NCBI RefSeq assembly: GCF_943737015.1
Contig: NZ_CALSFP010000001.1
Span: 2,046,001-2,110,000 of the forward strand
Origin: Staphylococcus sp. Marseille-Q5304
Lineage (GTDB): Bacteria > Bacillota > Bacilli > Staphylococcales > Staphylococcaceae
Direction of reading: 5' to 3'
DNA: 64,000 bases
Below, piece after piece: positions 39,484 to 51,500 of the stretch. Position 1 is the first letter of the stretch. Every line of letters begins with the position of its first letter. The position numbers were made by a program, and so were the translations under genes. Under the pieces are notes generated by a model. That model had not been told where the DNA came from, made no database searches, and saw nothing but the letters and a program-made list of their open reading frames with translations.

Positions 39484-40296
39484 TTAACTTTCTAATGATT
39501 TCATCACATATGGAATTTCATTAATTAATCTTGAAGGTGGAACGACATACATTGAAGAAGATAACTCTTCGCCAATATAACTATGTGTATAAGTCGCACT
39601 TGTTACCGCTTCTTCAAAATTATCAAACTGTCCGATAAAGCTTGTAATCATACCAGCTAAAGTATCACCCATACCACCTGTTGCCATTGCAGGTGTGCCG
39701 ATAGGTAATTTGTAATCACTATTTTTAAAGTAAATTTCTGTGCCGTGCTTTTTAAGAATAACCGTAGAACCTAATTGATCAACCGCTTCACGATTGCGTT
39801 CATATGTTTGTTCATCTACAGGAATGTTACTTAAACGCTCCCACTCTTTTGGATGCGGTGTAAAAATCACGTTACATGAAGGGATATCCGGTTTCAATTT
39901 ACTAAATATAGTAATTGCATCGCCATCCACAATTAAAGTTTGATGTGGTTGGATATTTTGCAATAAGAAAGTAATTGCGTTGTTCCCTTTAAAGTCACAA
40001 CCTAATCCAGGGCCGATTAAGATACAATCTGTATGCTCAATCATCTTCGTTAACATCTTAGTATCATTGATATCAATAACCATAGCCTCAGGACAACGTG
40101 AATGAAGCGCTGCATGGTTAGTAGGATGTGTAGCTACAGTAATTAACCCACTTCCACTAAATACACATGCACGTGCTGCTAGCATAATTGCTCCGCCTAA
40201 ATTTACATTTCCACCGATTAAAAGAATCTTTCCGTAATCACCTTTGTGAGTTTCTTCATTACGTTTCGGTATGTTAACTGATGATAAAACTTCCAC
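39484..40296 (-). CDS. nnrD: ADP-dependent NAD(P)H-hydrate dehydratase
   Basis: A 270-residue ribokinase-fold enzyme with GDYGKILLIGGNVNLGGAIMLAARA, LIGPGLG, NVIFTPHPKEWERL and the ATP-site GTPAMATGGMGDTLAGMI. It repairs damaged (hydrated) NADH/NADPH. The start is GTG 40296, 8 nt after AAGGGAGG. It is convergent with gyrA and divergent from hutH. Confidence 0.9.
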   Translation of the reverse strand: MEVLSSVNIPKRNEETHKGDYGKILLIGGNVNLGGAIMLAARACVFSGSGLITVATHPTNHAALHSRCPEAMVIDINDTKMLTKMIEHTDCILIGPGLGCDFKGNNAITFLLQNIQPHQTLIVDGDAITIFSKLKPDIPSCNVIFTPHPKEWERLSNIPVDEQTYERNREAVDQLGSTVILKKHGTEIYFKNSDYKLPIGTPAMATGGMGDTLAGMITSFIGQFDNFEEAVTSATYTHSYIGEELSSSMYVVPPSRLINEIPYVMKSLES

Positions 40297-40708
40297 AATT
40301 GAAACCTCCCTTAAATAAATACTCATTTCTATTTGTATCGTACGTCTTGCAAAAATAAATGAAGTATGAGCATTGCATATAATTTCCACTATCGAGCTTA
40401 TATCCTATATGAAAAGGTAATATACTATGTGAAAATAATGTGCTCATATCCATTGATAACAATACGGTCAAAACAACAATTTCTAAATACAATAGTGTAT
40501 ATTATACCTGCTTTGGTCGTAAGTCAATACTTTGATTCGTAAAGAATTTATAAAGTTACATTAACCTTTGTTAAGTTAAACTTTACCCTATTAAATCGGT
40601 AACTTAATAATACATTACGGATATTGTGCTAAGTGTTGTTCTTCAAAAAATGTAAGCGTATACTTTTTATTAAACAAAGGATTTATTTAAAACAAAGGAG
40701 ATGGAAGA
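40297..40708. other. Divergent control region nnrD-hutH
   Basis: A 410-bp gap without a gene. The right end holds the hutH promoter (see separate entry). The middle has short A+T-rich inverted and repeated motifs (GTTAAGTTAAAC, GGTAACTTAA) that I cannot assign. Confidence 0.4.
40636..40664 (+). promoter_or_regulatory. hutH promoter overlapped by a cre site
   Basis: TTGTTC and TATACT are separated by exactly 17 bp. ATGTAAGCGTATACT (40650-40664) matches the cre consensus WTGNAANCGNWNNCW fully and covers the -10 box. CcpA binding would directly exclude RNA polymerase. Confidence 0.8.
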
Positions 40709-42217
40709 ATGGTATTACATTTAGATGGTGAATCATTAACAATTAATGAAATTAAGCATTTTTTAGAGCATTCAGATACCGTTAGCATTGGAGATCTCAC
40801 ATTAGAAAGAGTTAGAAAAAGCAGACAAATCGTTGAAGATATTATAGAAAATAAACAAGTTATTTATGGCATAACAACTGGTTTTGGATTATTTAGTGAC
40901 GTACGCATTGACGAAGGTGAATATAATCAATTACAAACGAACCTAATTCGATCCCATTCATGTGGTATGGGCAAACCTTTCCCTAAAAACGTAGCATTAG
41001 TCATGATGGTATTACGACTCAATACATTAATCAAAGGACATTCTGGTGCCTCAGAAGCTTTGATTGATCAATTACAATATTTCATTAATCATCGTATTAT
41101 CCCAGTTATCCCTGAGCAAGGTTCACTAGGAGCTTCGGGTGATTTAGCACCATTATCTCATTTAACATTAGCGTTAATTGGTGAAGGTGAAGTTTATTAT
41201 GAAGATCAAAGATTAGACAGTCGGGACGTCTTAAAACGCTTAAATCGTGAACCACATGTGCTAAAGGCTAAAGAAGGTTTAGCGATGATTAATGGTACGC
41301 AGCCAATGACAGCACAAGGTATCATTAGTCATATTGAAGCGGAAAGTTTAGGGTTACAAGCAGAGTGGATTGCTTCATTAACACATCAAGCTTTAAATGG
41401 TATTACAGATGCTTATAATGAAAACGTACATAAAGTAAGAAACCATCCAGAACAAATTGAAGTGGCAGCACGTATGAGAGACTGGCTAGAAGGTTCAGAA
41501 CTAACGACAAAACAAGGTGATATAAGAGTACAAGACGCGTATACATTACGTTGTATTCCTCAAATTCATGGTGCAAGTTTCCAAGTCTTCAATTATGTAA
41601 AAGAAAAACTAGAATATGAAATGAACGCTGCGAACGATAATCCGCTTATCTTTGATAATGACAATGAAACATTAGTGATCTCAGGCGGAAATTTCCATGG
41701 TCAACCTGTCGCATTTGCTTTAGATTTCTTGAAAATTGGAACAAGCGAGTTAGCCAATGTTTCAGAACGACGTCTAGAACGTCTAGTAAACCCTCAATTA
41801 AACCAAGGATTACCGGCATTTTTAAGTCCGCAACCAGGTTTACAAAGTGGTGCCATGATTATGCAATACGCTGCGGCAAGTCTCGTTTCAGAAAATAAAA
41901 CACTGGCACATCCAGCAAGTGTGGATTCGATTCCGTCTTCAGCCAATCAAGAGGATCATGTTTCGATGGGGACAATTGCTTCACGACACGGTTATCAAAT
42001 TGTTGAAAACGCTCGTCGTGTTTTAGCAATTGAAACAATCATCGCATTACAAGCAGTCGAACATAAAGATGTTAAAAAGTTATCACCAAAAACATACGAA
42101 AAATATAATCAATTACGAAAAATTGTTCCTTCTATTACAGAAGATCGTCAATTCCATAAAGATATTGAAGCAGTATCACAATATCTGCAAGAAGCAGCTT
42201 ATAAAGAAACAGTATAG
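40709..42217 (+). CDS. hutH: Histidine ammonia-lyase
   Basis: A 502-residue enzyme that deaminates histidine to urocanate. The self-forming MIO cofactor triad Ala-Ser-Gly is at residues 142-144 in [23 protein letters not shown] and [12 protein letters not shown] are also intact. SD AAAGGAGATGG precedes the ATG. It stands alone next to serS, as in S. aureus; the rest of the hut pathway is not in this window. The promoter has a cre site over the -10. Confidence 0.96.
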   Translation: MVLHLDGESLTINEIKHFLEHSDTVSIGDLTLERVRKSRQIVEDIIENKQVIYGITTGFGLFSDVRIDEGEYNQLQTNLIRSHSCGMGKPFPKNVALVMMVLRLNTLIKGHSGASEALIDQLQYFINHRIIPVIPEQGSLGASGDLAPLSHLTLALIGEGEVYYEDQRLDSRDVLKRLNREPHVLKAKEGLAMINGTQPMTAQGIISHIEAESLGLQAEWIASLTHQALNGITDAYNENVHKVRNHPEQIEVAARMRDWLEGSELTTKQGDIRVQDAYTLRCIPQIHGASFQVFNYVKEKLEYEMNAANDNPLIFDNDNETLVISGGNFHGQPVAFALDFLKIGTSELANVSERRLERLVNPQLNQGLPAFLSPQPGLQSGAMIMQYAAASLVSENKTLAHPASVDSIPSSANQEDHVSMGTIASRHGYQIVENARRVLAIETIIALQAVEHKDVKKLSPKTYEKYNQLRKIVPSITEDRQFHKDIEAVSQYLQEAAYKETV

Positions 42218-42261
42218 TGCGTGTCATGCTTGAAATCACAAAATTGATTTGCTATATTTAA

Positions 42262-43820
<1,559 letters not shown>

Positions 43821-43880
43821 ATTAGAAGAGATTATTTTAAAAGATAGAGTAATAGTTAATAACGAAATCGCTATTCATTT

Positions 43881-43914
43881 AAGGTAGAAGCTCATAAAAG
43901 CTTCTACCTTTTTT
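43881..43914 (+). terminator. serS terminator
   Basis: A 12-bp perfect stem AAGGTAGAAGCT / AGCTTCTACCTT with a 6-nt loop and T run. Confidence 0.88.
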
Positions 43915-43951
43915 ATTTTGATTTATAAAACTAAAACCCCTGTACTTATAA

Positions 43952-44180
43952 GCTTTTTACATTAATTATTTAGTAGTAGGGGAGGTGTAAAAAGCCAAAA
44001 ATATAGAGGGATGTCTAAAAATATTTTAAAAATTACAAATTCTTTAAATCGTTGATATTTCAATCTTAATAGACAAACGTTTGTCTTCGGCCACACAAAC
44101 GCGATACTAAAACAGGTGGGAGTTTTCTGAATTTTGTATTAGAATAGCAATACTTATTTTAAAAAAGAGGCGGTGGAAGT
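43952..44180. other. Gap before azlC: inverted repeat and 16-bp palindrome
   Basis: No gene. GCTTTTTACA (43952-43961) and TGTAAAAAGC (43986-43995) form a 10-bp perfect inverted repeat around a G-rich stretch. AGACAAACGTTTGTCT (44071-44086) is a perfect 16-bp palindrome, 95 bp before azlC, with the look of a TetR-type operator. Confidence 0.55.
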
Positions 44181-44876
44181 TTGGAAGAACATCTATCATT
44201 TAGGCAAGGCTTTAGGGAATGTATATCGACTTTATTAGGATATGTAGGAATTGGTCTGTCATTTGGAATAGTCGCAACTTCTTCCGGTTTCCATTTAATA
44301 GAAATCATCTTACTCTCATTATTAGTTTATGCTGGGTCCGCGCAATTTGTAATATGTTCGTTAGTTATTGCGGGAACGCCATTATATGCGATTGTTTTAA
44401 CCACATTTATTATCAATTCCAGGATGTTCCTTTTAAGTCTGACATTAGCACCGAATTTTAAAAATTATGGAATTTTAAATCGTATCGGTCTGGCTTCATT
44501 AGTTACTGATGAAACATTTGGTGTAGCCATTACACCTCACGTGAAAGGGGAAAAGATAAACGATCGGTGGCTACATGGTTTAAATATTACAGCGTATACA
44601 TTTTGGACATTAGCTTCGATAGCAGGTGCTTTATTTGGTAAACAAATTAAAAATCCTGAGAGTTTTGGATTAGATTTCGCAATTATTGCGATGTTTATTT
44701 TTTTAGCAGTATCTCAATTTGAGACGATTTCACGTAAACGAATTTCAATTTATGTAAAACTTATCCTCTGTACAATTGTGATGATGTTTGGGTTTAGTAT
44801 GTTTGTTCCTACATATATTGCAATTCTTATTGCCTCTACGTTGGCAGCATTTTTAGGGGTGGTGTTAGATCGATGA
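44181..44876 (+). CDS. azlC: AzlC-family branched-chain amino acid exporter, large subunit
   Basis: A 231-residue membrane protein with LGYVGIGLSFGIVATSSGFH, LLVYAGSAQFVICSLVIAGTPL and INSRMFLLSLTLAPNF, typical of AzlC. With AzlD it exports branched-chain amino acids or analogues. The start is TTG 44181 with GAGGCGGTGG upstream. It overlaps azlD by 4 bp. A 16-bp palindrome upstream suggests a dedicated repressor encoded elsewhere. Confidence 0.85.
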   Translation: MEEHLSFRQGFRECISTLLGYVGIGLSFGIVATSSGFHLIEIILLSLLVYAGSAQFVICSLVIAGTPLYAIVLTTFIINSRMFLLSLTLAPNFKNYGILNRIGLASLVTDETFGVAITPHVKGEKINDRWLHGLNITAYTFWTLASIAGALFGKQIKNPESFGLDFAIIAMFIFLAVSQFETISRKRISIYVKLILCTIVMMFGFSMFVPTYIAILIASTLAAFLGVVLDR

Positions 44877-45202
44877 CCTCAACAACGCATATACTCATTA
44901 TTATAGTTTTATGTGGTCTTGTAACTTGGTTAACACGCGTTATACCATTCGTTCTTATATCCAAAGTTGGTTTGTCAGAACGCATAGAAAAATGGCTTTC
45001 ATTTATACCAATTACTTTATTTACAGCATTAGTTATTGACGGCGTGATAAAGCAACATGAAAGTGGATTTGGTTATAGTTTAAATTTACCGTTTGTAATT
45101 ACTGTCTTTCCAACGATAGTCGTTGCATTTTGGACACGTAGTTTAACGTCTACAATAATATTTGGCATGTTAATGACAGCATTGATTAGAATATTCATGT
45201 AA
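44873..45202 (+). CDS. azlD: AzlD-family branched-chain amino acid exporter, small subunit
   Basis: A 109-residue protein with about four membrane segments, including CGLVTWLTRVIPFVLISK and WLSFIPITLFTALVIDG, typical of AzlD. Its ATG overlaps the azlC stop (ATGA), so equal synthesis with AzlC is likely. Confidence 0.85.
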   Translation: MTSTTHILIIIVLCGLVTWLTRVIPFVLISKVGLSERIEKWLSFIPITLFTALVIDGVIKQHESGFGYSLNLPFVITVFPTIVVAFWTRSLTSTIIFGMLMTALIRIFM

Positions 45203-45272
45203 GGTAATACACATTCATTATTCAGGATATTACGATTTTAATTTGTGGAAAATAAAACTGAGGAGGCTAACA

Positions 45273-46241
45273 ATGACGAATTATACAGTAGATACTTTAG
45301 AGTTAGGTTCATTTACTACTGAATCAGGTGAAACGATAAACAACTTAAAATTACGTTATGAACATGTGGGGTATGCAGGACAACCGTTAGTGTTAGTTTG
45401 TCATGCTTTAACGGGTGATCATTTAACTTATGGCACAGATGCGGAGCCAGGTTGGTGGAGAGAGATTATTGATGGTGGTTATATGCCTGTACACGACTAC
45501 CAGTTTCTGACATTTAACGTCATTGGAAGTCCTTATGGTTCTAGTTCTGCATTAAATGATCCTAACTTTCCACAGAAACTTACTTTGAGAGACCTTGTAC
45601 GAGCAATTGAAAAAGGTCTTGAGGCGTTAGATTACAGTCGAATTAATATCGTGATTGGAGGATCACTAGGCGGTATGCAAACACTTGAACTATTATATAA
45701 TCGTCGTTTTGAGATAGATAAAGCAGTAATACTTGCTGCAACTGATAAGACTTCCTCCTACAGTAGAGCCTTTAATGAGATTGCTAGACAAGCGATACAC
45801 CTAGATAATGAAGAGGGGTTAAGTATAGCAAGACAACTGGGCTTCTTAACTTACCGTTCCTCTAAAAGCTATGACCAACGTTTCACACCTTCAGAAGTAG
45901 TCTCATATCAGCAACATCAAGGTAATAAGTTTAAGAATAACTTTGATGCCCAATGCTATTTAACACTGCTGGACGTCTTAGATAGTCATGATATTGACCG
46001 TGGTAGAAATGACGTAAACGAAGTATTCGCGAATTTAAATACCAAAGTGATGACACTCGGGTTTATTGATGATTTACTTTATCCAAATGATTTAGTACAA
46101 GCAATGGGAGAACGCTTTAAATATCACAAACATTGCTTTGTGCCAGATAATGTAGGGCATGATGGCTTTTTATTAAACTTCAACGATTGGGCGCCAAATC
46201 TCTATCATTTTTTAAAGGTTTCAAAAATAAAGCGCAAATAA
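45273..46241 (+). CDS. metX: Homoserine O-acetyltransferase (MetX-like alpha/beta hydrolase)
   Basis: A 322-residue alpha/beta-hydrolase. It has VLVCHALTGDHLTYG (oxyanion region), the nucleophile elbow GGSLGGMQTLEL, and a C-terminal FVPDNVGHDGFLL carrying the catalytic His. It acetylates homoserine for methionine synthesis; a succinyl preference cannot be excluded from sequence. ATG 45273 follows GAGGAGG. No S-box or methionine T-box is visible in front. Confidence 0.88.
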   Translation: MTNYTVDTLELGSFTTESGETINNLKLRYEHVGYAGQPLVLVCHALTGDHLTYGTDAEPGWWREIIDGGYMPVHDYQFLTFNVIGSPYGSSSALNDPNFPQKLTLRDLVRAIEKGLEALDYSRINIVIGGSLGGMQTLELLYNRRFEIDKAVILAATDKTSSYSRAFNEIARQAIHLDNEEGLSIARQLGFLTYRSSKSYDQRFTPSEVVSYQQHQGNKFKNNFDAQCYLTLLDVLDSHDIDRGRNDVNEVFANLNTKVMTLGFIDDLLYPNDLVQAMGERFKYHKHCFVPDNVGHDGFLLNFNDWAPNLYHFLKVSKIKRK

Positions 46242-46411
46242 AAATACTGAATTTATTCATCACGCATAAGCAACAAAAATGGAATATTGAACTTTAAAAA
46301 CTGTTGATAAAGGAAATGAATTAATAATAAATAATAGAAACATTTTCTCAAACACTCTATCTATTAAAAATATAGCCAGTTAAATTGTGTAAAAGTTTTA
46401 AAGAGGTTAGA

Positions 46412-47362
46412 ATGGTACGTATAGTTAAAAATAGTATAGGAGTGGCGAACTTGTTTTCTAAAATTTATCCAAAGGCAACTATACTGAGTATATTGGCGCT
46501 ATTAATAGTCGCTACAATTCTACATATATTGCCACCTTTGGGTCTCATATTAACCCTTTTTGCAACGATACCAGGAATTATTCTCTGGCATAAATCTGTA
46601 GAATCATATGGTATAGCTGCCGTGGCTACAGTCGTATTATCTACGTTATTTGGTAATATCTTTGTATTGAGTTTCATGATTATCATCTTAATTATGAGCT
46701 TTGTTATAGGGCAATTGCTAAAGGAACGTACAACAAAAGAAAGAATTCTTTATATAACAACAACTTACATAAGTATGATCGTCTTAATAACGATTATGGT
46801 GTTACAATCACTTTCCCAATTACCTAAACTAATGAGTCTGATGAAACCAGTTAAGCACCAAATCAAACAAATGATGGAAGAGAGTTCGGTTTCAGGTGAT
46901 TTTAAAGGAATGTTTGACGAAAGTTTTCGTCAAATGACGGTTCAAATACCAAGTTATATCATTATCGCAATATTTATTTTCGTGTTGGTTAATTTATTAA
47001 TTACGTTCCCATTGCTACGTAAATTTAAAATCGCAACACCTATTTTCAAGCCATTATATGCATGGCAGATGAGCAAAACGTTACTTTACATATATTTAAT
47101 TGTGTTGCTTTGTGTTATGTTTGCCAGCCAACAGGGTACTTTCCAAAGTGTCGTATTAAATATGGAAATTGTGTTATCATTATGTATGTATATTCAGGGT
47201 TTAAGTGTTATACATTATTTCGGAAAAGCGAAATCTTTACCGCTCGTAATTACAATTATGTTTATCGTTTTCGGTACGTTTATTAATCCATTTACACATA
47301 TTGTAACTTTACTGGGCGTGATTGATTTATACATCAATTTAAAAGGTATCATTAAAAAATGA
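46412..47362 (+). CDS. yybS: DUF2232 (YybS-like) membrane protein
   Basis: A 316-residue polytopic membrane protein of the YybS/DUF2232 family, with IYPKATILSILALLIVATILHILPPLGLILTLFATIPGI near the N-terminus and several later helices. It resembles vitamin/energy-coupling transporter membrane domains, but no transport role is proven. ATG 46412 follows AAAGAGG. Its stop overlaps the region of the gdpP SD, so yybS-gdpP-rplI form an operon as in other staphylococci. Confidence 0.88.
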   Translation: MVRIVKNSIGVANLFSKIYPKATILSILALLIVATILHILPPLGLILTLFATIPGIILWHKSVESYGIAAVATVVLSTLFGNIFVLSFMIIILIMSFVIGQLLKERTTKERILYITTTYISMIVLITIMVLQSLSQLPKLMSLMKPVKHQIKQMMEESSVSGDFKGMFDESFRQMTVQIPSYIIIAIFIFVLVNLLITFPLLRKFKIATPIFKPLYAWQMSKTLLYIYLIVLLCVMFASQQGTFQSVVLNMEIVLSLCMYIQGLSVIHYFGKAKSLPLVITIMFIVFGTFINPFTHIVTLLGVIDLYINLKGIIKK

Positions 47363-47376
47363 TTAGAGGTGGAAAA

Positions 47377-49344
47377 ATGAACCGTCAATCCACTAAAAAA
47401 GCATTAGTTTTACCATTTATTATTATGGTGTTAACAGCAATTGCGTTAGTTGTGATCTGGTTTATATTTAATCAGCTCGTTGCTGGCATCGCATCAATTG
47501 CTTTAATACTTATAATAATTGGGACTTTATTTTTGGTAAGACAGGCTTTTCAAAGATTAGACAACTATGTTGACGATTTAAGTGGACGTGTTTCAGTAGG
47601 TAACAATCTCGCAATTAAAAACTTACCTATTGGAATGATCATTCTAGATGACAATGAAAATATTGAATGGATGAACAAATTCATGTCGGAAAGGGTCAAC
47701 CGCAATGTAATTTCTGACCCAGTAAATGAAGTTTATCCAAACATTTTGAAACAATTAGAAAAAACACAAGAAATTGAAATCGAAGACAATGAACATCACT
47801 ATCGCGTACAGTACGCAGAAAATGAAAAAGTATTATATTTCTTCGATATTTCTGAAGAAGTTCAAACTAACAAATTGTATGAGGATTCTAAACCAATTAT
47901 CGCAACGTTATTTTTAGATAACTATGATGAAATAACGCAAAATATGAATGACACACAACGTTCGGAAATCAATTCTATGGTAACGCGTGTCATTAACAAA
48001 TGGGCGACGGAACACGATGTTTACTTTAAACGTTATAGTTCAGATCAATTCGTAGCTTATTTAAATCAACGAATTTTAAACGAAATAGAGGATAATAACT
48101 TTGGAATCTTAGACCAATTAAGAGAAAAAAGTGTCGGTTATCGTGCCCAATTAACATTGAGTATCGGAATTGGTGAAGGGTCAGAGAACTTAATCGATTT
48201 AGGTGAGTTATCACAATCAGGACTAGATTTAGCGCTAGGACGCGGTGGTGACCAAGTAGCGATTAAACATATGAATGGTAACGTGCGTTTCTACGGCGGT
48301 AAGACTGACCCGATGGAAAAACGTACACGAGTAAGAGCGCGTGTTATTTCACATGCACTGAAAGACATCTTAATGGAAGGTGAAAAAGTCATTATCATGG
48401 GACATACACGTCCAGATTTAGATGCTATCGGTGCGGCTATCGGTGTTTCACGATTTGCCATGATGAATAACTTAGATGCATACATCGTATTAAATGATTC
48501 TGATATTGATCCGACGTTACGACGCGTTATGGATTCTGTAAATGAGAAACCAGAATTGAAAGAACGTTTTATTACATCAGATGAAGCGTGGGACATCATG
48601 ACTTCTAAGACAACGTTAGTCGTAGTAGATACACACAAACCTGAAATGGTCATCGATGAAAACATTTTAAATAAAGCAAACCGTAAAGTTGTCATCGACC
48701 ACCATAGACGTGGAGAGAGCTTTATTTCAAGTCCATTATTAATTTATATGGAACCTTATGCCAGCTCTACAGCTGAGTTAGTTACTGAGTTATTAGAATA
48801 TCAACCGACAGAACAACGTTTAACAAGACTTGAATCAACAGTGATGTTTGCAGGTATTATTGTCGATACGCGTAACTTCACATTACGAACAGGTTCAAGA
48901 ACGTTTGATGCGGCAAGTTATTTACGTGCACATGGTGCCGATACGATATTAACGCAACATTTCTTAAAAGATGATATCGATACGTATATCAATCGTACGG
49001 AACTCATTCAAACTGTCGAACTACAAGAACATGGCGTGGCAATTGCCCACGGTTCAGAAGAAAAGATTTATCATCCTGTCACAGTTGCACAAGCAGCGGA
49101 TGAGTTGTTAAGTTTAGACGGTGTAGAGGCATCGTATGTAGTCGCTAGAAGAGAAGATAATGTCGTTGGTATGTCTGCCCGCTCACTAGGTGCAGTCAAT
49201 GTACAGTTAACAATGGAAGCACTTGGTGGTGGCGGTCACTTAACCAATGCAGCGACGCAACTTAAAGACGTTTCGGTTGAAGAAGCAATCTCACAATTAC
49301 AACAAGCAATTACAGAACAAATGAGTAGGAGTGAAACTAAATGA
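47377..49344 (+). CDS. gdpP: Cyclic-di-AMP phosphodiesterase GdpP
   Basis: A 655-residue membrane enzyme. Two N-terminal membrane helices (about 8-52) come first, then a PAS domain, a degenerate GGDEF domain ([13 protein letters not shown]), a DHH domain with [17 protein letters not shown] and DHHRRGES, and DHHA1 with [13 protein letters not shown]. It degrades c-di-AMP; loss raises beta-lactam tolerance in S. aureus. All DHH residues appear intact. ATG 47377 follows AGAGGTGG. It overlaps rplI by 4 bp. Confidence 0.95.
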   Translation: MNRQSTKKALVLPFIIMVLTAIALVVIWFIFNQLVAGIASIALILIIIGTLFLVRQAFQRLDNYVDDLSGRVSVGNNLAIKNLPIGMIILDDNENIEWMNKFMSERVNRNVISDPVNEVYPNILKQLEKTQEIEIEDNEHHYRVQYAENEKVLYFFDISEEVQTNKLYEDSKPIIATLFLDNYDEITQNMNDTQRSEINSMVTRVINKWATEHDVYFKRYSSDQFVAYLNQRILNEIEDNNFGILDQLREKSVGYRAQLTLSIGIGEGSENLIDLGELSQSGLDLALGRGGDQVAIKHMNGNVRFYGGKTDPMEKRTRVRARVISHALKDILMEGEKVIIMGHTRPDLDAIGAAIGVSRFAMMNNLDAYIVLNDSDIDPTLRRVMDSVNEKPELKERFITSDEAWDIMTSKTTLVVVDTHKPEMVIDENILNKANRKVVIDHHRRGESFISSPLLIYMEPYASSTAELVTELLEYQPTEQRLTRLESTVMFAGIIVDTRNFTLRTGSRTFDAASYLRAHGADTILTQHFLKDDIDTYINRTELIQTVELQEHGVAIAHGSEEKIYHPVTVAQAADELLSLDGVEASYVVARREDNVVGMSARSLGAVNVQLTMEALGGGGHLTNAATQLKDVSVEEAISQLQQAITEQMSRSETK

Positions 49345-49787
49345 AAGTAATATTCACACAAGACGTTAAAGGAAAAGGTAAAAAAGGCGAAGTTAAAGAC
49401 GTGCCTGTAGGTTATGCTAACAATTTCTTACTTAAGAAAAATTACGCAATCGAAGCGACACCAGGTAATTTAAAACAATTAGAACAACAAAATAAAGCAG
49501 CTGAAGCGGAAAGACAACAAGAAATTGAAGATGCTAAAAAATTAAAAGAACAATTAAGCGAACTTGAAGTAGAAGTTTCTGCTAAAACAGGTGAAGGCGG
49601 TAAATTATTTGGTTCAGTAAGCACTAAACAAATCGCCCAAGCGTTACAAGAACAACATGACATTAAAATCGATAAACGTAAAATGGATTTACCAAATGGA
49701 ATTCATGCATTAGGTTACACTAATGTACCTGTAAAATTAGATAAAGAAGTTGAAGGTACAATTCGCGTGCATACAGTAGAACAGTAA
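49341..49787 (+). CDS. rplI: 50S ribosomal protein L9
   Basis: A 148-residue L9. The N-terminal domain [20 protein letters not shown] is followed by the long connecting helix (about 42-75, Glu/Gln-rich) and the C-terminal rRNA-binding domain. It is overlapped by the gdpP stop and sits 28 bp before dnaB. Confidence 0.97.
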   Translation: MKVIFTQDVKGKGKKGEVKDVPVGYANNFLLKKNYAIEATPGNLKQLEQQNKAAEAERQQEIEDAKKLKEQLSELEVEVSAKTGEGGKLFGSVSTKQIAQALQEQHDIKIDKRKMDLPNGIHALGYTNVPVKLDKEVEGTIRVHTVEQ

Positions 49788-49815
49788 TAAGGATGAAATA
49801 AGAGGTGTAATCATT

Positions 49816-51213
49816 ATGGATGGAATGTATGAACAAAACCAAATGCCTCATAATAACGAGGCAGAACAATCTGTCTTAGGTGCCATTATTTTAGATCCAG
49901 AATTGATTAACTCGACTCAGGAAGTATTGCTTCCTGAGTCATTTTATAGAGGTGCGCATCAACACATCTTTAGATCGATGATGAACTTGAACGAAGATAA
50001 TAAAGATATTGACGTCGTCACAATCATGGATCAATTGTCACAAGAAGGTAGATTGAATGAAGCGGGTGGACCTCAGTATCTTGCAGAATTAGCGAACAAC
50101 GTGCCAACAACTCGAAATGTACAGTTCTATACAGATATCGTAGTTAAACACGCAATTAAACGTAAAGTGATTCAAGCGGCTGATAGTATTGCGAATGATG
50201 GTTATAACGATGAACTCGATCTTGATACGATTCTTAACGATGCCGAACGTCGTATATTAGAACTCTCATCTAGTCGTGAAAGTGATGGATTTAAAGACAT
50301 TCGAGATGTACTCGGAGACGTATATGAAAACGCAGAATTATTAGACCAAAATAGTGGCCAGACCCCGGGGATTCCGACTGGCTATCGTGATTTAGATCAG
50401 ATGACTGCAGGTTTTAACCGTAATGATTTAATCATTTTAGCGGCGCGACCATCAGTAGGTAAGACTGCCTTCGCTCTTAATATTGCGCAAAAAGTTGCTA
50501 CACATGAAGACCAATTTACAGTTGGTATATTTTCACTTGAGATGGGTGCAGATCAGTTAGCTACACGTATGATTTGTAGTTCAGGAAACGTGGACTCTAA
50601 TAGATTAAGAACTGGTATGATGACAGAAGAAGACTGGAATCGATTTACTATCGCAGTCGGTAAATTATCACGTACAAAAATCTTTATTGATGATACACCT
50701 GGTATTCGTATAACAGACATCCGTTCTAAATGTCGTCGTTTAAAGCAAGAACACGGATTAGACATGATTGTGATTGACTATTTACAATTAATTGCAGGAA
50801 GTGGCTCACGCTTTTCAGATAACCGTCAACAAGAAGTTTCTGAAATATCACGTACTTTAAAAGCAATCGCCCGAGAAATTGAATGTCCTGTTATCGCATT
50901 AAGTCAGTTATCCCGTGGCGTAGAACAACGTCAAGACAAACGTCCGATGATGAGTGATATTCGTGAATCAGGTTCGATAGAGCAAGATGCAGATATCGTA
51001 GCTTTCTTATACCGTGATGATTATTATAATCGCGGTGAAGAAGATGAAGACGATGACGACACAAACTTCGAACCCCAAACGAATGATGAAAATGGCGATA
51101 TAGAAATCATTATTGCAAAACAACGTAACGGTCCGACAGGAACTGTAAAACTACATTTCATGAAACAATACAACAAATTTACAGATATAGATTATGCTCA
51201 TGCAGATATGTAA
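49816..51213 (+). CDS. dnaB: Replicative DNA helicase (DnaB type)
   Basis: A 465-residue hexameric helicase (called dnaC in some staphylococcal annotations). The N-terminal domain starts MDGMYEQNQMPHNNEAEQSV in register. The RecA-like motor has Walker A ARPSVGKTAFAL, the DnaB motifs FSLEMGADQLATRM, MIVIDYLQLI and ALSQLSRGVEQR, and an acidic tract GEEDEDDDDTNFE near the end. It unwinds DNA at the fork. SD GAGGTG precedes the ATG. Confidence 0.96.
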   Translation: MDGMYEQNQMPHNNEAEQSVLGAIILDPELINSTQEVLLPESFYRGAHQHIFRSMMNLNEDNKDIDVVTIMDQLSQEGRLNEAGGPQYLAELANNVPTTRNVQFYTDIVVKHAIKRKVIQAADSIANDGYNDELDLDTILNDAERRILELSSSRESDGFKDIRDVLGDVYENAELLDQNSGQTPGIPTGYRDLDQMTAGFNRNDLIILAARPSVGKTAFALNIAQKVATHEDQFTVGIFSLEMGADQLATRMICSSGNVDSNRLRTGMMTEEDWNRFTIAVGKLSRTKIFIDDTPGIRITDIRSKCRRLKQEHGLDMIVIDYLQLIAGSGSRFSDNRQQEVSEISRTLKAIAREIECPVIALSQLSRGVEQRQDKRPMMSDIRESGSIEQDADIVAFLYRDDYYNRGEEDEDDDDTNFEPQTNDENGDIEIIIAKQRNGPTGTVKLHFMKQYNKFTDIDYAHADM

Positions 51214-51233
51214 AAATGGTATAACAAATTTTT

Positions 51234-51276
51234 CCGTACGATATTAACAATTTTAGTTTTATCGTACGGTTTTTAT
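51234..51276 (+). terminator. dnaB terminator
   Basis: The 10-bp stem CCGTACGATA / TATCGTACGG is followed by TTTTTATTTC on the plus strand. Confidence 0.85.
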
Positions 51277-51418
51277 TTCTGAATGAACGACATATTATAA
51301 AGTAAAGTATGTATCACGTTTATTTATGAATGATTTTAAAAACATTGATATTAATGAGTTTAGTAAGATTCAATGATATGCTATAGATAGAGGTCATTTT
51401 GATAATTTATAAAAATAT

Positions 51419-51463
51419 AATGTTCGAATTTTGTTTGCAATATACTTGTGGTATTGATAAAAT
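51419..51463 (+). promoter_or_regulatory. purA promoter with PurBox-like site
   Basis: TTGCAA (51435-51440) and TAAAAT (51458-51463) are 17 bp apart. Just upstream, on the minus strand, AAATTCGAACATT (51419-51431) matches 12 of 13 positions of the PurR box AWWWCCGAACWWT. A second, weaker half lies at 51460-51472. PurR repression of purA is inferred. Confidence 0.65.
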
Positions 51464-51500
51464 ACGAAATGGTTAATTGAGAAAACTTGGAGGTGCTCAT

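Noticed and set aside
44530-44545. TCACGTGAAAG in azlC as a second parS
   Set aside because: Only the CACGTGAAA core matches; the outer halves of the palindrome are missing.
50359-50372. CCCCGGGG in dnaB as a Noc site
   Set aside because: Only about 9 of 14 positions fit outside the central CCCGGG, and the sequence is explained by codons.
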